A stretch of DNA of 64,000 nt from Symbiodinium natans (taxonomy: Eukaryota > Sar > Dinophyceae > Suessiales > Symbiodiniaceae): NCBI GenBank assembly GCA_905221605.1, contig CAJNDS010000025.1, positions 238,501 to 302,500 of the forward strand. Reading direction: 5' to 3'. This document shows positions 45,355 through 54,330 of this stretch, piece by piece (position 1 is the first letter of the stretch; each line of letters opens with the position of its first letter). Under the pieces are notes generated by a model. It saw only the letters and a program-made list of their open reading frames with translations, searched no databases and was not told the origin of the DNA. A program made the translations under genes and the position numbers.

Positions 45355-45379
45355 TTTCTTTAAAAATGGTTTAAAGAAA
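45355..45379 (+). promoter_or_regulatory. Right-arm palindrome, copy before the replicase gene
   Basis: Third perfect TTTCTTTAAA - AATGG - TTTAAAGAAA, 36 nt before the ATG at 45415, after AAATATATAGAAATTTTTAT. Confidence 0.75.
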
Positions 45380-45414
45380 AAATAATATATAAATATTAAT
45401 ATATAGGTTATAAT

Positions 45415-48400
45415 ATGAACAAGTTTGTAGAGAGCAATGTCAGGAAACTGAACAAACTGAAACAGGAGCGAATCAATAGCGCGAACAAAATCACACAAGC
45501 AACCAAAAACAGGCTAAATCAGATCGTAACACTTTACAAAGATAGGAAAATTGCAAATGTAGCAACCGCCGAGAACTTCATAAAAAACCTTACCAGCACG
45601 AATAAAAGAACAGCAGAAAAAGCGAGGGACAAATATAACGAACAAATTAAAGACCTTAAAAAGTCAAAACCACTAAACGAAAGAATAGCCGAAAAGAAAG
45701 GTATGAATACTTATTTGGTGAATTTTCAACTTTACACCACACGATACCCTAGAAACATCATTAAACCAGCATTTAAAAAATTCGGAATGGAATTTTACAT
45801 AGAAAAATTTGATATAAGACAGGCGACTGTCAAAGCAAAGGATTTTAACAAGGAATGGATCAAAAAGGTAATTTTTAGATTTGTTGACGAAGCCGGTTTC
45901 AAAAGTAAAGACGCGATGAAGGTAGATAAAGAATTTAAGGAAATAATGGACATTTTAAGACAAGATAAAGATTTTGATAAATTCGTAAAAGAACTAATGG
46001 AACATTACGATAACCTTTTTGATGCAATCAAAATTCAACAGGTTGAAAAAATCAGTAAAAGCGGTGAGAAATTTGACATAATGAAGGAAAGCCTAACTGA
46101 TGGAATACAACACGTATCGATGTATCATCGCTATATTTACACTGACCTTAACAGCAACCTAACAACATTGAGACAAGCAATTGAAAATAGCACACATATA
46201 GAAAATCAATGTTGGATAAATTCACTGTCAGATTTTTACCGAGATACCTTAATGGACTATGGTAAAAGAAACCAACTGACCAGAGAAAAAATTATTGAAA
46301 TTATAGGCAGAAGCGATTTTTACAGCAATGGAGCGAGTATTGAAGAAATGGATAAGGTCTTTAAGGCATTCAAAATACCAGCTAGAATTTACAACAGCTT
46401 CAACAAACTGATTTACAAACACGAGCCCGAGCACAACAAACGAAGAATAAAGCCGTTTTATGCCATAGTAAAAAACAGCCATATATACACCATAAATAAC
46501 GATCTAAAAAGTATAGAACAGAAACAAGACGAAGAAGAAAAAAGACCACTGGTGAAAGCCTCCACAGACTACCATTTAAACGAAAAAGAAGAGCCACCCG
46601 AATTTAAAATGTTCAGAGACACACACGACATTTTAAAAATGGTCAGTAAAGACAAAGAGCCAAAAACTATTCATTTAGTGCCCGAGCTAAACAATTTGAC
46701 CGAAATATTTTTTGAACTAGTGAATGCTAGATATGAGCCACAGATCAGATTTCAAGCAGGCATTATAACACAAATAAAAATGAAACTTAAAAAAACCACC
46801 TTTATAATAAAACCCAAAACCTGATTAAGGACTCTTCTGATGGATGTATAGCAGTTGATAACGAAAAAACATACAACAATATGAACGATGCAATGTTTCA
46901 TTTTAACAAAAGTCTGTTTAATCCATTGCACAAGTCGTTTTATAACAAAGTTGATTTGGAAATTTACCACGAAGCAAAAACCATACCGCCAGCAGGACTT
47001 TTCACAGACAAGGGTTCCATACCAAAAAACCTAACCGAGATTGACATAACCAAAGCTTACACAAGCAGACTAGTAGGGATTACACAGGTGCCTGTTTTCA
47101 ATCAGTTCGATGTTTGGAGAAAATGGTTTAAAGAGATGGATTTTCACACGATGTCAGACTACACTTTATTTTTCGTTGAAGATTGTAGCCACTGTGGAAT
47201 TGTAAAACCCAGCACCTTTTTAATGTTTAACAAGAGGTATAACCTGATTTACGGAAAATATTTGAAACAAATTGACACTAATAAACTGAACATATTGTAT
47301 TATAAGACACCATCCTTTATTCACGAGGTAAATTATAACGATTATGTAAAAGAATTATGGAACAAAAATATTAGCGACGAAGAGGAACTGGATAAACTGA
47401 TTAAAAAACTTATTGTAAATGTCAATATCGGACTTTTGGAAAAAACGGGTAGCACTGACCAAAAAAGCATCGTCTTTAAGAACATTAGGGAAGCATCGGA
47501 TTTTCAATTAAGGCACGGAGGTAAAATTCACAAAATAACAGAAATGGAATGTAGAAACGAAACAACTTACGAAGGCGATATAGAAAACGATGATTTTTAT
47601 ATGCAATTACAGGCAACAGAAGAAGAAGGTATGGAATATTATTTAGTTAATGTTTCAGACAAGGCAACATTAAACAACGGTTTTATTTACATAAAAGAGC
47701 TGTTGCTTCAAGATCATAATTTTAAAATGTGTCAGGATTACATCAAATTGAGGAAAAATTATATAAAGGCGGTTAGTGTAAAAACAGATGCATTTGTTAT
47801 TAAATCCGAAGATGTGGAAAAAGCGAGGGAAGTATTGGAAATGAAAGCTGGTATAGGAGAATGGAGAACGAATAAAGAAGGAGAGGAAATAAAACTGCCG
47901 AGCGAAACATATCAAAGGAAAAAGAACGAACTGGATAAAATCCCCATCTACAAGAATACAGCAATAAAAATTAAGGACGAATATGATACAACAAATATCA
48001 TAGAAAAAGTTATTAGCGCTAAACACGTTATGATCAGGGCAAAATATGCAGGATCCGGAAAAAGTTATATTTGTGAAAAAATGGCGCGAATGGGAATGAA
48101 TGTTTTATTTGTATGTCCTACAAATAAGCTAGTCCAAAAATACGGAAAGGAAGCGGTAACAGTTAATAAGTTCTTTTCCATAGCAGTCGGTGACGAGAAG
48201 TTAGAAAAGTTTGATTATTCCGGTTATGATGTTATAGTGTTTGACGAGATTTATTTTAATGGTTTAAGGGTATTGAATAGAATTAGGGAGTTTGTTGAAA
48301 ACAACCAAGATAAAATAATAGTGGCAACAGGAGATGGTAAGCAATTAAAACCAGTATCGGAATTAACAAATTTACAGGAGCACGAAGAATATGCTGATAA

Positions 48401-49311
48401 TTGTGTTGATAAGATTTTTAAATATAATATTTATTTGAAAGTTTGTAAGAGGTTAAGAAAAGAGGAAGACAGGAAAAAATTAGAAAATATTAATATCGAC
48501 ATTTTTGAAAATAACATTAAGGTCAGAGAGCTAGCAGAAAAATATTTCAAATACACTTCCGACATGAACCTAAACGAAAATAATGTAGCTTATTTGAACG
48601 ACACCTGCAAGGAAGTAGCAAACCAAATAAGAAAAAAAGCAAAATAGAAAGGGCGAATATGAAGTAGGCGAGGTGATGATATGCAGAGAGTATTTAAAAT
48701 CAACAGAATATAAATTTCAAGTAAATTTTAAATACAAGATTTTAAACATCATTGAAAATATGGTGGTGTTGGAAGACGAGCACGATAAGAAAATACAAAA
48801 ATTGCCGTTAGATATGCTGAGGAAGCATTTTATATTTAATTATTGTTATACCTGCCACAGTGTCCAAGGTTCCAGCATAGAGGGAGGTATAACAATATTT
48901 GATTACAATCATTGTTTGGTAGATAAGAATTGGATATGGACAGCGATCACGAGGGCAACTGATTTAAATAATGTGAGCTTTTATAAATATGATGATGATG
49001 ACGACGATTTTAATAAAAACTGTATTTACAACTATTTGAAAAGAAAGGTGGAAGGATATAAGGAGCAAGACAGAAAAGCTAAAAGGAAAATTGACCATAA
49101 AAACTATATTACAGCAGATTGGTTACTAGATAGATTGAATGGGAGGTGCGAATTATGCAATGTAGATTTTTATGTAAAGTCAATAAACGGAAATATAAGA
49201 ACGAACCTGACGGCGCAAAGAAAATTTAACGACCAAACTCACACGATAAGCAACTGCATAGCATATTGCAAAAAGTGCAACTGCTGTATGAGCGACAAGG
49301 AAAAGTTTTAA
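45415..49311 (+). CDS. PolB-SF1 helicase-HNH replication protein, ~1,298 aa, two frameshifts
   Basis: Three consecutive frames form one protein. Part 1 (45415-46824) is the N-terminal region with VNFQLYTTRYPRNIIKPAF, ENQCWINSLSDFYRD and FYAIVKNSHIYTINNDLKS. Part 2 (46881-48647) has PolB motif A EIDITKAYTSRL (Asp55 of this frame), motif B KKLIVNVNIGLLEK and motif C VSVKTDAFVIK (KTD instead of DTD). It continues with an SF1 helicase: Walker A AKYAGSGKSY (390-395), Walker B VIVFDEIYF and motif III ATGDGKQLKPV. Part 3 (to 49311) has the SF1 end YTCHSVQGSS and WIWTAITRATDL, then an HNH-like zinc module (GRCELCNVDF; FNDQTHTISNCIAYCKKCN). Breaks: one base missing near A4 at 46806-46809, one extra in A7 at 48632-48638. 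They cancel, so the span is a multiple of three. Protein-like sequence runs through both (NLIKDSSDGCIAVDNEKTYN; GEYEVGEVMICREY). It should copy and unwind the PLV genome. Confidence 0.85.
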
Positions 49312-49354
49312 AAAGATTTAGTTTTAAAAAAAACTTTTATATTATATTGTATAT

Positions 49355-49672
49355 ATGCCGGTTAGTAAAACCAAGGTGGTTAAAGAGGAAACCATAGTAG
49401 AAAAACCGAAGGAGGAAGAAGCGCAAGAATTTAATGAAAACGTTTATGATATGATTTCAGAGGTGCATCGTAAAATGGATTTGATGTTAGAAAAAATTGA
49501 GGCTATTAGTGAAAAACCTAAATCCAGAACAAGCAATTTAAATACCGAAGCATCATATACAAACAAAAGAAACGCCTATATCAAGAAATTAAACGAAGGA
49601 GCAATTTTACAGCCTAAACCGGAAACAATGGAATATTACAAGGTTGTAAAGGAGGGCGATAAATATGTTTAG
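49355..49672 (+). CDS. Small charged protein, 105 aa
   Basis: Glu/Lys-rich N-terminus (VVKEETIVEKPKEEEAQEFN), a helix (VYDMISEVHRKMDLMLEKIE), a Ser/Thr/Asn linker and KETMEYYKVVKEGDKYV-like end (actual text: PETMEYYKVVKEGDKYV). It is the last gene before the right inverted repeat, with an AT-only leader. No family recognised. Confidence 0.6.
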   Translation: MPVSKTKVVKEETIVEKPKEEEAQEFNENVYDMISEVHRKMDLMLEKIEAISEKPKSRTSNLNTEASYTNKRNAYIKKLNEGAILQPKPETMEYYKVVKEGDKYV

Positions 49673-49712
49673 ATTTTTTACAAAGATTTTTTACAAGGAT
49701 TTTTTACAAAGA
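49669..49712. repeat. Three ~14-bp tandem units (ATTTTTTACAA(A/G)G)
   Basis: Direct repeats just after the last gene, running into the right inverted repeat. The left end has only a shorter version (CTTTGTAAAAAACTTTG), so copy number differs between the ends. Confidence 0.7.
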
Positions 49713-50007
49713 TATTTTTTAAAAATGCAATTTTTCAACAAATATTTTTTGAAAGATTTTTATGATGAAAATTTTGAAATATTATTTTTATGAAAATTTT
49801 GGAAAATTTTATGATGAAATTTTTAATATTTTTTATCATAAAATTATTGATTTTTTATTGGGCTTTTTTGCGAGGAACGGTTGAGGGTCGGATGTCAAAA
49901 TGATGAAAAAATTGTTGAAATGTTGAAAACGTAGGGTATACCCTAGGTAAAAAACGAATGAGCGTTGAGCGGGGTGTAAAAAAAGTGGGGCATGGTCATA
50001 CCTAACT
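49690..50007. repeat. PLV right terminal inverted repeat (~318 bp)
   Basis: Reverse complement of 28443-28758 with a handful of differences. The outer end is GGGCATGGTCATACCTAACT. No gene lies inside. Confidence 0.95.
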
Positions 50008-50012
50008 ACTAT
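50008..50012. repeat. Right target-site duplication (ACTAT) of the PLV
   Basis: Second copy of the ACTAT found at 28438-28442, directly outside the right inverted repeat and followed by CAGGGCGGG of LINE ORF1. Confidence 0.9.
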
Positions 50013-50495
50013 CAGGGCGGGTGCTCGCTTGCCCCCTAGGTTGTCCGGCTCGGTGGTGGTGGTGCTTTGGACCGACAGCCCCCCTTGGAATCCTTTGCTT
50101 TCGAGCTTTTCCACTCTCTCCGCCAGGTCCTTGTATTGCTCGCTGATCGTCCCGACCTTGTCCTCTAGGGCATGCTGCCCCTCGCCAAGCTTGTCCAGCC
50201 CCTCTTTGTGCTTGTCCTGCTTCATGGTGAGCTCCTGAAGTAGCTGGAGCGTGGTCTTCAGCTGCTTGGTGACCTCCGTCTCCACGGTTGCGATCCTTTC
50301 GACCATCTCTCGTTGGACCCCCCCGACGGCTTGCTGAAGGTCCCCCCTGATGGTGCTGATGGTGGCCTCCTGGTTGGCTCGAAGTTCGGCCTGCAGTGCC
50401 GCGAGCGAGACCCCCTCCTGTTCATCCACCCCGGCATCCACCACCTTGCGCTTGGCCGGCGAGGACGACGTGTCCCCCATCCCCACTCCAGACAT
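50008..50495 (-). CDS. LINE ORF1, 5' part (interrupted by the PLV)
   Basis: Starts at the ATG at 50495 (GAACCATGTC). A short Ser/Pro N-terminus (GMGDTSSSPAKRKVVDAG) is followed by a long coiled coil (about residues 30-145: LAALQAELRANQEATISTIR, VEKLESKGFQGG), as in LINE ORF1 trimers, then NLGGKRAPALIV at the junction. The second part is 28442-27876. Coiled coil plus downstream folded domain is the usual ORF1 plan of an RNA-binding chaperone. The PLV entered at the border between linker and folded domain. Confidence 0.75.
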
Positions 50496-50881
50496 GGTTC
50501 TTATTCACGGTGTCGCTGCCCAAGTCACGCCCCTGACAGTGTTATACTCCCTGGCGAGGAACTCAAAGAGCCCCTCCGTTGCGGTGACGTACCCCTCGCG
50601 TAGGCCGCCGATCCCTATCACAAAGCTGGCCTCAGCGGTGGTAGTGGACGAGCTGGGCCAGCGGCGGTCCCCCTTGAGCTCCGAGGCCACCGAAGTTGAA
50701 GGACAGAACCCCCGGCTCGAGGGCGCGTAGTGCAGCAATCTGGTAGAAGCGCTCGGATTGCTGCGGGGTCGCAGGGGAAGAGAGATTAACTCTCAAGGCT
50801 CCTCCCCCTACTCTCAGGGGCTCAGTCCCTCTCTCAAGTTTTACCCCCGGACACTGGGGCTGGGGCTCGAGCCGCTCGTGG

Positions 50882-50911
50882 CTTGAGCCAAAATGGCTTG
50901 AGCCAAAATGG

Positions 50912-50915
<4 letters not shown>
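50882..50915 (-). other. Dinoflagellate spliced leader plus tandem relict leader
   Basis: Read on the minus strand: GTAGCCATTTTGGCTCAAG (50915-50897), which matches 19 of the 22 leader bases, then CCATTTTGGCTCAAG (50896-50882), the 15-nt relict that remains when an earlier leader is cut at its own AG and a new leader is added. It marks the 5' end of a trans-spliced mRNA that was reverse-transcribed into DNA, was transcribed, trans-spliced and inserted again. Confidence 0.93.

Positions 50916-50984
<69 letters not shown>
50916..50984. repeat. (CT)n microsatellite at the LINE 5' end
   Basis: About 34 CT units starting directly at the leader. Together with the (CT)n at 19511-19563 it brackets the LINE. 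The Arg-Glu repeat frames it creates are not genes. Confidence 0.95.
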
Positions 50985-50985
<1 letters not shown>

Positions 50986-51106
50986 GCACGCATAGCCCCC
51001 CCCGAAAGGAAGGCCGCCCCGAGGGGCGCGTGATGTCCATCTCTCTCTCTCTCTCTCTCCTGCACGCTTAGCCCCCCCCGAAGGGAAGGCTGCCCCGAGG
51101 GGCGCT

Positions 51107-51169
<63 letters not shown>

Positions 51170-51170
51170 G
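50985..51170. repeat. Two ~55-bp GC-hairpin units separated by (CT)n
   Basis: CCTGCACGC(A/T)TAGCCCCCCC followed by CGAA(A/G)GGAAGGC(C/T)GCCC and CGAGGGGCGC occurs at 50984-51035 and again at 51059-51105, each followed by (CT)n. On the minus strand GCGCCCCTCGGGGC can fold into a hairpin just before a (GA)n tail. They may be 3' ends of short or truncated retroelements inserted one after another into the microsatellite. Confidence 0.7.
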
Positions 51171-51434
51171 GCAAGGCATCCCGGTCTCTTTCAGCCAGCC
51201 TTAAACCCTAAAACCCCGTTTCAGCACGGACTGAGTCTTTCCCTTATTCTCAACCTTAATCCCCCACACTGCATAACTTATGGATTCTGATTACGATGTG
51301 CGGCCGGGCATCCCGAGGCCCAACTCTGGCGCAGCCGGCAGCGCGGCCAAACCCAGCCAGCCCAAGGCCTTGACACAGCGATCTACTGATATAAGAATAC
51401 ATCTCTGTAGATATAAGTATATAAACAAACAAAT

Positions 51435-51660
51435 AACTAAATATATATATATATATATGTATGCGTGTGTATGTATGTGTATGTACATATGTACTTACGT
51501 ACGTACGTACGTACGTATGTATGTCTGTCTGTATGCATGCATATGTATGCAGATTTATGCATATCTATACATTTCTATGCATATGTATATATGTATATAT
51601 CTAGATAGAATGTTTAGATATATGATATATGCATACATATGTACAGTATACGATTCTATG
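51435..51660. repeat. TATG/TACG/TATA-rich microsatellite cluster
   Basis: Consecutive (TA)n, (TATG)n, (TACG)n, (TGTC)n and ATATGCAT-type tracts. A short frame before it (51280-51370; DVRPGIPRPNSGAAGSAAKP) could be a fragment of coding sequence, but nothing supports it further. Confidence 0.85.
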
Positions 51661-51669
51661 TAATCTACA

Positions 51670-53180
51670 AATACGAATTTATATGCACTTAATCCTTTGG
51701 AATGTTTACTGTATACGGTGCACAGCGTGATCATACTTTTCATTTGCGTTTCCACGCCTGCGATAGTCGGATCCAGTTCAACTATAGTAGGATACGGAAC
51801 TTCGTCCGGAATGGATTGGCTACGTGTGCGTCTGAGCGTACATGAAGTAAAGATCATAGTTGCACAAAGATGTGCAGTATGTGACATATGACATGTCTAT
51901 ATGAATGAAAGCACTACACCTGAAGCTTCAGCAAACTTCAGCAAGGGATCGTATTTAGGCGTTCAGAAAGAAAAACTTTTCCGTTCCCGTGGAAGGTCAC
52001 TGGTTGGAGTTTTTGTTAACGCCACAGTTATGGATGAAAGCCTTTATGAGACCGCGGATGCATGAGGATCCTTGCAGAATGGGACTGTGATTGAACTTCA
52101 TTAGACCCAACTCGGAAATACGCGGATCCCAAAAACTGTCAACCATAACCCTGTTCCGTCTTCAGGGTGCTGAGTTATGAGCTGAGTTATGAGCGGATTG
52201 GACATTGGATAAGCATTGTCACAAAGTCATGGGTGTTTCATACATGCAGGAAAGTTACGTAGATCAGCAGGAAAGTTACGTAGATCAGCAAAAATGGAAT
52301 GCCACTGGTTTAAAGCCGAACGAATTTCAATCAGAGAGGAAACAACAGTCCTCAAGCATTCACCTCCCGACAAGCAAAAAACAACACGTCTTGCTAGTTT
52401 CTTTGCGTGCTGGACTACATAACTCGCCAACTACCTTTGCTTCCACATAGCTGCTGCTTTGAAAACGAGAGACGCAACGCAAGAAAAAAACAAAACAAAA
52501 GAACACGCCTTCCCACAACCTCCCAGACTAAAGATCTTATTTGTTGCAAATTGCATGTTACACTTTAATCTTCATATATCTCGTTTCCGCATGTCATGTC
52601 ATTTTAACGTCATTTGTTGTCTTGCAAGTTCGTCACATATTATTTTGTGGTCTAGTAAGTGGCTATATTACTGTGTTACTATGAGCGACGGACAAAATCA
52701 CTTGTCACGTTGCGAAGTCGCGGGATACCCTGCTATCGCTGTACGTGGGGCCCGTATCGCTGTACATACTATGGGACTACGGGACCCCATGAAGCAAAAC
52801 AGGTTAGAATGTGCAAAACTAGCAGTATCGCTTTCGGTCGGGCCCATATCGTTTTCCATGGTTTACTGATGTTCGCAACAACTCGTGTCCACCGTAGTAC
52901 TGGCTTCAAGAACCATAATTCTGGCATCCGCTCATATGAATCTGTGTGACTATGCTACTATGCGACCATGCTACTATTTACTATATGCGGTATCTGGGTG
53001 ACAAGCAAATCAGCCAAGCGTAGCTCAGCAAACATGAGGGCACATCAGAAAACAAGACATGGCAAATCAGAAACAACCAGGGCACGAATCAGAAAACAAA
53101 GTCACCAACAGAGGCCGCAATGCATCTTTAGTACTGTGCTTTCTGCATCGGTGCAGAGTTCCCTGGCAGGCCATCTCCGT
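51670..53180. other. Host sequence without an assignable gene
   Basis: No protein-like frame stands out. The only structure I note is a perfect two-copy 21-bp tandem repeat (GGAAAGTTACGTAGATCAGC, plus one base) at about 52249-52290. Confidence 0.45.
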
Positions 53181-53189
53181 AGCCTAGCC

Positions 53190-54070
53190 CTAAGCCTAAG
53201 CCCTACAAAACCCTAACCCCCAAGCAGCCCTAAACCCTAAACCCAGCACTCAACCCAAAAAAAAACCTAAATCCTAAAAACCCCTAAGCCCTAAACCCTT
53301 AAACAAACCCTAAACCCTAAAAAACCTAAACCCTAAAAACCCTAAACCCTGAAAAACACCCCTACCTAAACCCTAACCCTGAACGCCCTAAGCCCTACAC
53401 CCTAAGAACCCGTGAGCCCTAAACCCCAAAAACCCTAAACCCTAAAAGACCCCTCAACTTCAAACCCCGAAAACTCTAAATAAACCCTGAAAACCCCTAA
53501 GCCCTAAACCCGAAAATCCAAACCGTAAATAACCCTAAACCCAATGCGAGCATTGTGTTTGCAAATGGGGGGGGGGGGCCTCCCCCAACCCCCCCGCTTT
53601 ATCTTTTTCGAACCCATCATGCAAGTGTTGTGTTTGCAAATGGGGGCTAAAAAACCCTAAACCCTAAACCACAAAACCCCCTAAACCCTAAAAACCCCTA
53701 AGCCCTAAAAACCTAAAAACCCCGAAACCCTAAACCCCAAAAGCCCCTAAACTCTAAACCCAACACCCTAAAACCCCCTAAAGCCGAAAAAACCCTGAGG
53801 TCCTAAACCAACAAAACCCTAAACGCTGAAAACCCATAAACTCTAAACCCCAAAAAACACTACAAAACCCTAAACCCTAAACCCTAAACCCTAAACCCCA
53901 AAAACCTAAACCCTAAATCCTAAAAAAACCCTAAAGCCTCAAGCCCTCAACCAACCCTAAACCCCCTAATCCCTCAACCCTAAAACACCCCAAGACCTAC
54001 ACCCTAAAAAGCCCTAAACCCTAAACCCTGAAAACCCCTAAACCACAAACCCTAAAACCCAAAGCAAAAA
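53190..54070 (+). repeat. Degenerate telomere-like array, ~0.9 kb
   Basis: Dozens of CCCTAAA, CCCTAAAA, CCCTAAGC and AACCCTG variants, all in one orientation, interrupted near 53540-53645 by a G9 run and a ~55-bp unit containing GTGTTTGCAAATGGGGG that occurs twice (ends near 53572 and 53646). Unique sequence follows on both sides, so it is interstitial or subtelomeric-like and not a chromosome end. Confidence 0.9.
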
Positions 54071-54204
54071 CCTGGCTGCAAGTGATAAATTTGTTACCAT
54101 AGGGGTCTATCATAGGGGGCGGGTACTTAGTAGACCTATCTTCAATAAATGTGTCTTGGGGGAGATCCCTAAACCTAAACCCTAAACGCACAACCTTAAA
54201 CCCT

Positions 54205-54330
54205 CTCATGTTAGCTTAGGTTAGGTTAGGTTAGGCTAGGTTAGGTTAGGTTTAGGGGCCTGGCCTCTTGCATTGCAGATTAGGTCAGGGCAGGTTCCGT
54301 TAGGTCAGGTTAGGTTCGGTTAGCTTAGCT
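54205..54330 (-). repeat. (TTAGG)n-like tract
   Basis: GTTAGGTTAGGTTAGG with variants (GGCTAGG, GGTTCGG, GGTTAGCTTAGC) in the orientation opposite to the neighbouring CCCTAAA array. The TTAGG unit differs from the TTTAGGG unit used elsewhere in the window. Confidence 0.8.

Larger units (their letters stand above)
28443..50007. mobile_element. Polinton-like virus (PLV) provirus, complete, 21,565 bp
   Basis: An AT-rich block flanked by ~315-bp terminal inverted repeats and a 5-bp target duplication, inserted in ORF1 of a LINE. It encodes the hallmark set of the Polinton/PLV/virophage group: major capsid protein (35664), minor capsid protein (34787), packaging ATPase (41569) and retroviral-type integrase (44405). 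It adds a PolB-helicase (45415-49311), a lipase and a fibre. The length is within the range known for this group. The capsid protein resembles PLV-type capsids more than those of Sputnik-like virophages (inference from sequence character, not a search). I see no maturation protease. Two higher-GC islands with introns look like captured host genes. It can be an endogenous virus that can be reactivated, possibly one depending on a giant virus, or a transposon. Confidence 0.93.
50008..50915 (-). mobile_element. LINE-type retrotransposon, 5' portion
   Basis: Runs from the spliced-leader sequence to the PLV junction. The ~390-nt region before the ORF1 start has two open stretches in different frames that look partly coding (50632-50760: QQSERFYQIAALRALEPGVL; 50505-50680: SFVIGIGGLREGYVTATEGL). 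It could be an upstream ORF broken by a frameshift, or host mRNA sequence fused to the element. I do not recognise it. Confidence 0.7.

Noticed and set aside
47670-48026. 118-codon minus-strand ORF
   Set aside because: Antisense to the PolB-helicase coding sequence.
28443-50007. Giant-virus (NCLDV) fragment
   Set aside because: Capsid, ATPase, integrase and inverted-repeat arrangement fit a complete small PLV; there are no NCLDV-type RNA polymerase, primase-helicase D5 or transcription-factor genes.
28443-50007. Assembly chimera of a free virus with host DNA
   Set aside because: The exact 5-bp duplication and restored LINE ORF1 frame are not expected from a chimera, though spanning reads would settle it.
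19517-50915. LTR retrotransposon
   Set aside because: No LTRs; ORF2 has an AP-type endonuclease N-terminal to the RT, and the DDE integrase belongs to the nested PLV.
50632-51174. Arg-Glu repeat protein on the minus strand
   Set aside because: Its first two thirds are translated (GA)n microsatellite; only the last ~50 codons look protein-like and are mentioned under the LINE 5' region.
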